Source: Anaerolineae bacterium
GTDB taxonomy: Bacteria; Chloroflexota; Anaerolineae; JAADDB01
DNA: 6,228 nucleotides
Reading direction: 5' to 3'
Assembly (NCBI GenBank): GCA_015489285.1
Contig: WGAA01000239.1
Coordinates: forward strand, 1 to 6,228
The notes beneath the pieces are model-generated. The model was not told the DNA's origin, searched no databases, and was given only the letters and a program-made list of their open reading frames with translations. Positions 1-6,228 of this stretch are shown here, in pieces (the first letter of the stretch is position 1; each line of letters begins with the position of its first letter). The translations under genes and the position numbers were made by a program.

Positions 1-218
1 AGCCGGCCGGTAGGACCCGCATATCGTTCCATAATGCACATGTTCCGGCCTGTTCCCGAGCCCAGGTCCAGGATGGCATCTCCCGGCTGAATGTTCATGG
101 ACGCGATGATGCGTTCCAGGTACTTGGGGTACTGTCCCAAAGTGATGAGGTCCATCAGGCGGTCGTAGTGTCGTGCCTCGAATCCTTTGACTTCTACCTT
201 GCTCCGTGGTGATCCCAT
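1..218 (-). CDS. Class I SAM-dependent methyltransferase, N-terminal part (3' end outside window)
   Basis: Seventy-two complete codons are visible before the gene leaves the window on the left. The start is the ATG at 216-218, chosen because a perfect AGGAGG lies 8 bases upstream. The fragment begins MGSPRSKVEVKGFEARHYDR and reaches LDLGSGTGRN at residues 50-59, the glycine-rich motif I that binds S-adenosylmethionine in Rossmann-fold methyltransferases; D51, G53, G55 and G57 are the typical residues. The helical stretch before it (residues 12-45) resembles UbiE/Methyltransf_11-type small-molecule or lipid methyltransferases, but the substrate-determining part is missing, so no substrate can be named. 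It has no signal peptide and is probably cytoplasmic. It starts 17 bases after the stop of the nuclease-helicase gene on the same strand and is probably its operon partner. Family call is firm; any role in DNA modification or repair would be speculation. Confidence 0.88.
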   Translation of the reverse strand, partial: MGSPRSKVEVKGFEARHYDRLMDLITLGQYPKYLERIIASMNIQPGDAILDLGSGTGRNMCIMERYAGPTGR

Positions 219-226
219 GAGCCTAT

Positions 227-232
227 CCTCCT
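227..232 (-). promoter_or_regulatory. Shine-Dalgarno site of the methyltransferase gene
   Basis: The minus strand reads AGGAGG here, 8 bases before the ATG at 218 and just downstream of the TAA stop (236-238) of the preceding gene. It fixes the methyltransferase start. It also shows that this gene can be initiated independently, unlike the upstream junction, which has no clear site. Confidence 0.85.
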
Positions 233-235
233 GGT

Positions 236-3200
236 TTAGAAAAGTGCGTTTTCCTCATCGTCGAGCAGGGTGAGCAGACTGAGCTGCTCCGCTTCCACGC
301 GGCGTTTTTTCCGTCGGCCTTCCCGACGACGGATTTCTTTGAGGGCGGCTTCGATGTCCTCCAGGAACCTGGAAGGTGGGTGTTCTACGAGACGACCAAA
401 GAGACGACGACGCTTGGCATAGGTGAGGAAAAGGCGTTCCTGGGCCCGCGTCATGCCCACGTAGAAAAGACGGCGCTCTTCTTCCTCGTCGCTTTCGTCA
501 TCCCGGAGGTAGGGCAAGAGCCCTTCTTCGACCCCCACAATGAAGACGACGGGGAACTCGAGTCCTTTGGCCGCGTGCAACGTCATCAACGCGACCCGGT
601 CTGCTCGGGGGTCGTAGAAATCCGTTTCGCTCCGCAATGTCATCTCATCGACAAACGCACGCAACGCCTCCGCCCCTCCGACGTCGGCCGGGGCGGCTTC
701 CACGAGCATGTAGAGTCGCCGGCGGGCCGCGTCGTCTATCCCTTCCTCGGCCAGGAGAGTCTCACTAACCCGGGCGACGATCTCTCGAACGCTCAGCCCC
801 TCCCAGGTCAACCTGTACTCGCGCAATTGTTCCAGAGCCCGGCGCACGACGGGATGCGCGGTCCACGGTGTCGCGCCGACCGTCTGATAGGGAATCCCCG
901 CGCGGTCGAAGGCTTCCAGCAAGGGGCCAACCTGGGCCCGTAGACGGTACAGGACGGCAAAATCCCCAAACCCCCGACGGACCGGCCCTTCGTCGTCGAC
1001 CCGACCGGAGTCTATGGAGAAGTAGCTCGTTCCCCCGACCATTCTCTCGATTTGGTGCACGACGAATTCTGCCTCGGCCCGGTCCGTGGGGGCCGGATAG
1101 ATGGTCAGTTTGACGTCGGAGGCAAAGCGCGCAAGGAGCCGAATGCGTTCTTCCCGGTCGCGCGCTTTGTTGATGACCTGGGTGGCCGCGTCGAGGATGG
1201 TTTGGGTCGAACGGTAGTTCTGGGTGAGGTGGACTATCTTTGCCTCGGGGTAGTCCTCGCGAAACCGGAGGAAGAAGGTCCGGTCCGCCCCGCGGAACCC
1301 GTATATGGCTTGATCCGGGTCGCCGATGGCCATGATGTTGGCGCCCCCCGCGGTGAGTAGGCGCAAAAGCCGATATTGGGCCAAGTTGACGTCCTGGTAT
1401 TCGTCCACGGCAATCCAGCGGAAACGCCGGTGAAGCAGGGCGAGCACGTCGGGGTGGGTTTCCAGGAGATGGACGGTCTTGGCCACCAGGTCGCCGTAAT
1501 CCACCGCGTTCGCCTCCCGCAGCGCGCGCTCGTAGGCTTCGAATTCGGGGAATTCGGGCGATTCCAGGCGGGCTTTGGCCCGGTCGATGCGCTCCAATAT
1601 ACGCTCGATTTCCCTGAGCTTCTTTTGGGGCCATATTTGCTGCGCCAGATCGCGGCGTTCGGCCTCCGTGAGGATGATGAAGTCCCGTGAGATGCCTATC
1701 CTTTCGCCGAACTCTCGCAGGACCATGACGCCAAAGGCGTGGAATGTCTTGACCGTCACCCGAGCCGCGATCTCTGCCCCCAGCAGGTGGGAAAGACGTT
1801 CGGCCATCTCCTGCGCGGCTTTGTTCGTAAAGGTAATGGCCAGGATGTGCTCCGGGGGAACCCGATGTCCCCGGATCAAATAGGCGATGCGTACCGTCAG
1901 CGTGCGCGTCTTGCCCGTCCCCGGTCCTGCCACAATCAGGAGGGGGCGATCCACCGTGGTGACCGCTTCCAGCTGGGCCGGATTTAACCGGTCTAACTGC
2001 AACGCCGTGACCAGAGTTTCGGGGATTTCAGCCGGGGCAGGAGGGGCAGAAACGTCCCGCTCCTCCTGAAGGGTGTAGGCCGCGCTTTCCTCCTCTACTT
2101 GGATTTCCCTCTCCTGGGTCGGAGGAGGCGGAGGCGTGTCCTCATCTGACGGGGGTTCCACGGCGGCCACGTCGAACAAAGTGCCGGTTACGGGGGTGAT
2201 ACTTCGACGCCCCTCCTCCTCGAAAACCCGAATGATGCCGTATTCCCCATCGTAACCGGGGATCACCGTCACCTCGCCCCGCCGCATGCGTCCTATGCCC
2301 TCGGCCAGTCGAGAACCGCCCACGTGGGCGATTTCTTCCAGGGGCAGGTCCATGAGGATGGCCAATTCGGGTCCCAAATGGGCCAGAAGTCGTTCGTATT
2401 CTTTCCGCACGCGCTTGCTGCCCGAGCCCACATTCAGGAGTTCCCCCAGGATCTCGGGCAGGGGGATGAGGCTGTAATAGGGCAAGGCGTTGGGCTTGGG
2501 TACACCTTCCGGCCGGTCGGCCAACTCCTCCACCCGGTGCATGACGCCCACGGTGACGGGTTTGCCGCACACAGGGCATATCCCCCCGTGGGCCATCGTG
2601 GTCTTGGGATCCCACACGATACCACACTTGCGGTGCCCGTCGTAGTGGTATTTCCCCTCTTCGGGGAAGAATTCTACGGTGCCCAGAAAGCGCGAGGGGG
2701 ATCCCGAACGAATGGCGTCGAAGAACGCATCGTAGCTGAGCTCGATGTCCAGGATATTCGCTTCCCGGGCTAACTTCTGAGGGGAGTGAGCATCCGAGTT
2801 GGAGACCAGGGTATAGCGATCCAGGGCTGAGACTCGCCAGTTCATCGGGGGATCGGAGGAAAGGCCCGTTTCCAGGGCGAAGATGTAGGGGGTTAGGTCC
2901 TCGAAGCATTCTTCTACGGAATCGAAGCCCGATTTGGAGCCCAGCAGCGCGAACCAGGGCGTCCAGATGTGCGCGGGGATGAGGACGTTCCGTTCGTCGA
3001 CTTCGAGGAGGATTTCCAGGAGGTCGCGCGAATCCAGCCCCAGGATAGGGCGCCCGTCGGAACGGATGTTGCCGATCTTTTCCAGACGGGCTTGGAGGGC
3101 TTCGACAGCGGCAAAGCTGGGAGCGGAGACAACGTGGTGGATTTTACGCGTTCGGCCGTCTTTCTTGTAGATGGTGCTGATTTCCCCAGCCAGGATGAAG

Positions 3201-3460
3201 CGCACCGTTCCCTGACAGGCAGGGGGCACCTGACGCGTGACGTCGCGGGCGATATCTTCCTTCAGGCGGAATAGGCCCTCTTCTGCGGGTTCAAGATGTT
3301 CTTTGAGTTCCTGTAGCCATCCGGGGTGGGCGATATCGCCGGTGCCGACGATATGGACCCCCTTTCGTTGCGCCCACAGGGCCAGATGGGGAATGGTCAA
3401 GTTTCGGCTGGTTGCACGCGAGTAATGGGAATGAATGTGGACGTCGGCTATGACTTTCAT
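236..3460 (-). CDS. Endonuclease Q-like PHP nuclease fused to UvrD/PcrA-type DNA helicase
   Basis: This is a complete 1074-residue gene. Residues 1-230 form a PHP metal-dependent phosphoesterase domain with likely metal ligands D6, H8 and H10 (DVHIHS), D42 and H45 (GTGDIAHP), E93 (AGEIST), H108/H109, H164 (IPAHIW), and D223 and H225 (SNSDAH). A zinc-finger-like segment follows (C279, C295-x2-C298), then the conserved TVGVMHRVEELADR and PGYDGEYG stretches. This order matches endonuclease Q (COG1379/TIGR00375), which nicks DNA 5' of deaminated bases and abasic sites. Residues 433-483 are an acidic, proline-rich linker. Residues 484-1015 are a superfamily 1A helicase: Q motif LNPAQLEAV, Walker A GPGTGKT (512-518), FTNKAAQEM, TFHAFG, motif II VDEYQD (685-690), GDPDQAIYGFRGA, QNYRST, LHAAKGLEFPVVF (961-973) and FYVGMTRAQERL (999-1010). 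The tail is basic and ends near QLSLL. The ATG overlaps the upstream stop. The likely role is cytoplasmic excision repair of damaged DNA, which is inference; a role against foreign DNA is an alternative. Confidence 0.93.
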   Translation of the reverse strand: MKVIADVHIHSHYSRATSRNLTIPHLALWAQRKGVHIVGTGDIAHPGWLQELKEHLEPAEEGLFRLKEDIARDVTRQVPPACQGTVRFILAGEISTIYKKDGRTRKIHHVVSAPSFAAVEALQARLEKIGNIRSDGRPILGLDSRDLLEILLEVDERNVLIPAHIWTPWFALLGSKSGFDSVEECFEDLTPYIFALETGLSSDPPMNWRVSALDRYTLVSNSDAHSPQKLAREANILDIELSYDAFFDAIRSGSPSRFLGTVEFFPEEGKYHYDGHRKCGIVWDPKTTMAHGGICPVCGKPVTVGVMHRVEELADRPEGVPKPNALPYYSLIPLPEILGELLNVGSGSKRVRKEYERLLAHLGPELAILMDLPLEEIAHVGGSRLAEGIGRMRRGEVTVIPGYDGEYGIIRVFEEEGRRSITPVTGTLFDVAAVEPPSDEDTPPPPPTQEREIQVEEESAAYTLQEERDVSAPPAPAEIPETLVTALQLDRLNPAQLEAVTTVDRPLLIVAGPGTGKTRTLTVRIAYLIRGHRVPPEHILAITFTNKAAQEMAERLSHLLGAEIAARVTVKTFHAFGVMVLREFGERIGISRDFIILTEAERRDLAQQIWPQKKLREIERILERIDRAKARLESPEFPEFEAYERALREANAVDYGDLVAKTVHLLETHPDVLALLHRRFRWIAVDEYQDVNLAQYRLLRLLTAGGANIMAIGDPDQAIYGFRGADRTFFLRFREDYPEAKIVHLTQNYRSTQTILDAATQVINKARDREERIRLLARFASDVKLTIYPAPTDRAEAEFVVHQIERMVGGTSYFSIDSGRVDDEGPVRRGFGDFAVLYRLRAQVGPLLEAFDRAGIPYQTVGATPWTAHPVVRRALEQLREYRLTWEGLSVREIVARVSETLLAEEGIDDAARRRLYMLVEAAPADVGGAEALRAFVDEMTLRSETDFYDPRADRVALMTLHAAKGLEFPVVFIVGVEEGLLPYLRDDESDEEEERRLFYVGMTRAQERLFLTYAKRRRLFGRLVEHPPSRFLEDIEAALKEIRRREGRRKKRRVEAEQLSLLTLLDDEENALF
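272..286 (-). other. Candidate beta-sliding-clamp-binding peptide QLSLL at the C-terminus of the nuclease-helicase
   Basis: Codons CAG CTC AGT CTG CTC encode Q1059-L1060-S1061-L1062-L1063, close to the bacterial clamp-binding consensus QL[S/D]LF. It lies 11 residues from the end of the protein, after a very basic stretch (residues 1044-1054), in a tail likely to be flexible. Such placement is usual for clamp-binding motifs. Binding itself is inferred from the match; a five-residue motif can occur by chance. Confidence 0.5.
3457..3460 (-). promoter_or_regulatory. ATGA stop-start overlap coupling the regulator and nuclease-helicase genes
   Basis: On the minus strand the regulator ends CGA TGA while the nuclease-helicase begins ATG AAA, sharing four bases. 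No strong Shine-Dalgarno sequence is visible in the 30 bases upstream, so reinitiation by ribosomes finishing the regulator is the likely mode of translation. This would tie the amount of enzyme to translation of the regulator. Confidence 0.8.
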
Positions 3461-6228
3461 CGTGGATTTTCCGTCAGTATCCAGGTATACGCTTGCTGGT
3501 GGAGTTCCTCTATGGAAAGGTTGTGCGCCTTCCGCCAGGCCCGGTATTTGATGTCCGAGGGTATGGGCACAGGAGCACTGGCGATGAGCTCCTCGATCTC
3601 GGCCCGTAATTCGTGGGGACCGGCTTTGTGCTCAAAGGCGAATTGGAGCAATACCATGCCTTCCTCCACTTTGCCCCGGTACAGGAGAAACATGCCCGCA
3701 CCGGCGAATACGTAAAGGGAAAGGGGGGCGGCTCCCAGGCGAGAGGCCAGGTCGATGGCTTCTAAAAGGGCCTCCCGAGCGCGTTCCCAACGCCCTTGTA
3801 CCGTATACAGTTTGGCCAGATAACGCAAAGCCATGGCCGTACCCCAGCGGTGGCCCAATTTCCGGTAAATGTGCAGCGCCCGCATGAAGTATTGCAGGGC
3901 CATCCCGGCCTGACCCCGGGAGAGGGCCAGGTTGCCCAAGTTCATGGAAACGTAGCCTACCCCCCATCGATTTCCGGCCTTATCGTACAGCTCCATGCTG
4001 CGTTGGAACAAGTTCTTGGCCAGGGTGGGCTGGTGAAGGATGGCCGCGATGCTTCCCAGGTTATTCAACGTCATGGCGAGCCCCAAACGGTCGCCGATCT
4101 CCTCTTTGAGCTTCAGACTCTCCTCGTAGGCTTGACGAGCGGCCTCATAGTGCCCGAGGTTGTACTCGCACGTGCCGATGCTGTTCAAGGCAAAGGCAAT
4201 TCCCAGAGGGTGCTCCAACTCGCGGAAGATGTAAAGGGCCTCTTCGTACAGAGTCAAGGCGGTATGTGTATCCCCTCCCATTGTGTCCAGGGCGTGGGCC
4301 AGGTGGATGTGAGTCAAGGCGAGCTCAAAGGGCCGGTAGTGCTTTTGGTAGAATTTTTGGGCCTCTTTCAGGTATTCATACCCCTGGTCATAATCGCCAT
4401 GCGCGGTGTAGGTTACTCCCAGGACAAAATAGTAGAAGGCGATATCTTCTGGGGTGCCGTACGTGCGCAGCAGAGGACGGGCCTCTCTGAGAAGGGTAAG
4501 GGCGTCGGAAAGTCGGGAGAGGCGATGGAGGAACCAGGCCCGGACCGTGTACACCCGGCCGTAGAGCCGGCGTACGGAGCGGCTGTCCTTATCCTCTCGC
4601 GTGGCAAGGGCGTCCAACGTTTGGGCAAGCAAGGCCTCGGCAGCTTCCCACGCTCCGTGCATGTCGTAAAAGAGGTAGAGGGCGTTCAAAGCTTGGTGTA
4701 GCCAGGCCACAGGACCCTGCTCCGCGGTCCAGCGCCATGCCGCCCGAATTTCGGGGAGATAGCTCAGGATTTCGTCCATGGCCTCGCGCATGGTTTTGCG
4801 TTGAAGGGCTTCCTCTTGCGAGGCGAGGGCGCCCAGGATGTATTGGGCGTAGCGAGTGTATGTCGCGTGCTCTTCCTCCGGAGCGAGGGCCAGTTTCGAC
4901 CGGGCGTAACGACGTAAAAGGGGATGAAGGGTGTAACGTCCGGGCTGGTCTATCATGACCAGGGAGCGGGTGACCAGGCGGGCCAGGGTGCTCAAATCGG
5001 CATCGGCAATATCCTCCGCGAACCGTCGGGTAAATGGGCCTTGAAAGACGCCCAGGCGCCGGAACACGCTCTGCTCCTGAGGGCTCAACCATTGCCAGGT
5101 GTATTCGAAAACGGCCCGCATGCTCTGATGCCGGCGGGGCAAGTCGGGAAGTTTCGCCTGCAACAGGTCGGGGTCCTGTTCTATGGAGCGGGCTACGTCT
5201 TCGATGGTGGTACTGGTTAACCACGTCGTTGCCAGGAGAATCCCCAACGGCGATCCCTGGACGAATTGGCAGATGCGGATGACCCAGGGGACGTCTTCGT
5301 CGGTGAGGGTGAATTGGGGGTTCACCCGACGCGCGGCTTGGACGAACCAACGGATCGCGTCGTACTTCATGGGCTGGGACACGTGTGACTCTGTGGGATA
5401 GGGCAATCCCTTGAGGTGAAAGAGCCATTCGTGGTACAGGCCCAGGGGTTCTAACGAGGTGATCAGGATTTTGACCCGCGGCGCGCGCTGGATGATCTCG
5501 AGGACGAAGTCCTGGGCTTCGAGCACGTGCTCGAAATTGTCCAGGATGAGGAGCATCTCCTTGCCTTCGAGGTACTGGAGTACCCGGGAGCGAACGTCGG
5601 GGACTTCCCCCCAGAGGATTCCCAGGGCCTGGGCGACCGCTTGGGGGACCAACGCCGGGGATTCCACACTTTGAAGGGGGACGAAAGTGACGTGATCGCG
5701 AAACGTGCCCCCGTACAGGCGAGCGACCTCGCGGGCCAGTGTGCTCTTCCCAATTCCCCCTAGACCGGTGATGGTGACAAGGCGACATTTGGGGTTTTCC
5801 AGATAAGCGGCAATGTGTTTGAGTTCGTCCTCCCTGCCGATGAAAAAGGTGGATACACCCCCACTTTTGTGGGGGGAGCGCATGTAACCGTTGGGAGAAT
5901 GAGGTGATATGCGGCCTGAGCGGATGTCTTCATATAGCCGTTGGGTTTCTTCGCTGGGGTCTGCTGCCAACCCTTCTCTGAGGAGGCGTTTGCACGTTTC
6001 GTATTGGGCCAGTGCATCCTGGCGACGGCCGGCCCGGGCCAAGACGTACATGAGGCGCCTGTGGGCTTCTTCGTCCCACGGTTCCAGGTGAATAAGGTGT
6101 CGAAGGTACTGCTCGGCTTTTTCCAGGTTCGGACTGGCTTCGTAGTAATCCGCCAACTTGAGGAGCGTGCGGGTCATCAGGCGATGCAGGTGTTCTCTTT
6201 GAGCGGTCAGCCATTCATTCCACTGGGG
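3457..6228 (-). CDS. BTAD-STAND ATPase-TPR transcriptional regulator, 5' end outside window
   Basis: The frame is open to the right edge. The 17 codons upstream of the first internal Met (6175-6177) continue the domain in frame (PQWNEWLTAQREHLHRL), so that Met is not the true start. Numbering from it, residues 1-86 are a bacterial transcriptional activator domain (BTAD), as in AfsR/SARP proteins. Residues 110-325 are a STAND/NB-ARC-like NTPase: FIGREDEL, Walker A GLGGIGKST (138-146), Walker B LLILDNFEHV (209-218), ITSLEPL (239-245) and a GLPL-like GSPLGILLA (308-316). Residues 355-430 look like a winged helix, with YTLHPLLRRYA at 415-425. TPRs fill about 534-856. The N-terminal DNA-binding domain usual for this architecture would lie beyond the window. 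Known relatives are ATP-driven switches that change oligomeric state when the TPR part senses a ligand or protein; the signal here is unknown. It is cytoplasmic and the first visible gene of the operon, perhaps controlling its own operon. A non-transcriptional STAND sensor is less likely given the BTAD. Confidence 0.88.
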   Translation of the reverse strand, partial: PQWNEWLTAQREHLHRLMTRTLLKLADYYEASPNLEKAEQYLRHLIHLEPWDEEAHRRLMYVLARAGRRQDALAQYETCKRLLREGLAADPSEETQRLYEDIRSGRISPHSPNGYMRSPHKSGGVSTFFIGREDELKHIAAYLENPKCRLVTITGLGGIGKSTLAREVARLYGGTFRDHVTFVPLQSVESPALVPQAVAQALGILWGEVPDVRSRVLQYLEGKEMLLILDNFEHVLEAQDFVLEIIQRAPRVKILITSLEPLGLYHEWLFHLKGLPYPTESHVSQPMKYDAIRWFVQAARRVNPQFTLTDEDVPWVIRICQFVQGSPLGILLATTWLTSTTIEDVARSIEQDPDLLQAKLPDLPRRHQSMRAVFEYTWQWLSPQEQSVFRRLGVFQGPFTRRFAEDIADADLSTLARLVTRSLVMIDQPGRYTLHPLLRRYARSKLALAPEEEHATYTRYAQYILGALASQEEALQRKTMREAMDEILSYLPEIRAAWRWTAEQGPVAWLHQALNALYLFYDMHGAWEAAEALLAQTLDALATREDKDSRSVRRLYGRVYTVRAWFLHRLSRLSDALTLLREARPLLRTYGTPEDIAFYYFVLGVTYTAHGDYDQGYEYLKEAQKFYQKHYRPFELALTHIHLAHALDTMGGDTHTALTLYEEALYIFRELEHPLGIAFALNSIGTCEYNLGHYEAARQAYEESLKLKEEIGDRLGLAMTLNNLGSIAAILHQPTLAKNLFQRSMELYDKAGNRWGVGYVSMNLGNLALSRGQAGMALQYFMRALHIYRKLGHRWGTAMALRYLAKLYTVQGRWERAREALLEAIDLASRLGAAPLSLYVFAGAGMFLLYRGKVEEGMVLLQFAFEHKAGPHELRAEIEELIASAPVPIPSDIKYRAWRKAHNLSIEELHQQAYTWILTENPR
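3610..4578 (-). repeat. Array of about eight TPR units in the regulator, 40-residue period
   Basis: In protein numbering from the Met at 6177, units start near residues 534, 576, 616, 657, 697, 737, 777 and 817. Four consecutive units (657-816) are exactly 40 residues each and the one at 616 is 41. Repeated marks are an R/P-x-G-x-A start (RLGLAM, RWGVGY, RWGTAM), an LNxLG-like turn (LNSIGT, LNNLGS, MNLGNL), a central G/A-rich turn and an A..(Y/L)(F/L)..A/S helix. The longer 40-residue spacing is that of MalT-type TPRs that form a superhelical ligand- or protein-binding surface. The first and last units are degenerate. Confidence 0.85.

Noticed and set aside
380..943. Plus-strand open frame of 187 codons near the left end
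   Set aside because: Antisense to the conserved motif V-VI region of the helicase, with no convincing ribosome-binding site and no recognisable product.
765..1634. Minus-strand open frame of 289 codons inside the helicase
   Set aside because: Out-of-frame shadow of the helicase motifs, with R/P/G-rich composition and no domain signal.
236..3460. Fusion as an artefact of two genes joined by sequencing error
   Set aside because: The frame is continuous through a linker of plausible composition with no internal stop, and similar EndoQ-UvrD fusions are familiar from bacteria.
3796..4701. Plus-strand open frame of 301 codons
   Set aside because: It lies wholly antisense to the TPR array, its product shows no recognisable motif, and the opposite frame has clear TPR periodicity. 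Long antisense frames are expected in GC-rich coding DNA.
4589..5788. Minus-strand open frame of 399 codons
   Set aside because: It overlaps the ATPase part of the regulator in another frame and its product is a low-complexity mix rich in R, P, G and S, typical of an out-of-frame reading.
6175..6177. ATG as the true start of the regulator
   Set aside because: The frame stays open for all 17 codons to the window edge and those residues continue the BTAD helix pattern, so the gene begins outside the window.
236..6228. Naming the locus as an established antiviral defence system
   Set aside because: STAND ATPases and UvrD-type helicases both occur in defence systems, but the BTAD points to a transcription regulator and EndoQ to repair. 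No known defence system with this exact composition comes to mind.

Overview
The window is a compact, GC-rich bacterial segment in which all genes lie on the minus strand and read right to left. It holds the 3' part of a large signal-responsive regulator, a complete fusion gene (an endonuclease Q-like PHP nuclease joined to a UvrD/PcrA-type helicase), and the first 72 codons of a SAM-dependent methyltransferase. There are no RNA genes, mobile elements or CRISPR arrays that I can see, and no intergenic gap longer than 17 bases. The BTAD-NTPase-TPR regulator, the GC-rich codon use and the EndoQ-UvrD fusion make me think of a Chloroflexota lineage (Anaerolineae-like, possibly thermophilic). That is an impression from family knowledge, not a proof.

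Layout, in the order of transcription. From 6228 to 3457 runs the regulator: a BTAD domain, a P-loop STAND/NB-ARC-like ATPase, a winged-helix-like segment and about eight TPR units of near-exact 40-residue spacing. It is open at the right edge, so its N-terminus (in this family usually a DNA-binding winged helix) lies outside the window. Its TGA stop overlaps the ATG of the next gene as ATGA. From 3460 to 236 runs the 1074-residue fusion: PHP nuclease, zinc-finger-like segment, EndoQ C-terminal region, acidic/proline-rich linker, then a compact superfamily 1A helicase ending in a candidate sliding-clamp-binding peptide. After 17 bases carrying a perfect AGGAGG ribosome-binding site comes the methyltransferase, from 218 leftwards out of the window.

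The spacing argues for one transcript and for translational coupling of the regulator to the nuclease-helicase. The most interesting idea is a self-contained excision-repair enzyme. An EndoQ-type nick on the 5' side of a deaminated base would be followed by helicase displacement of the damaged strand, with recruitment to the replication clamp through the C-terminal peptide. The enzyme is made together with an ATP-dependent, TPR-sensing regulator. The domain assignments are well supported by motifs; the joint pathway and the role of the regulator are inference.
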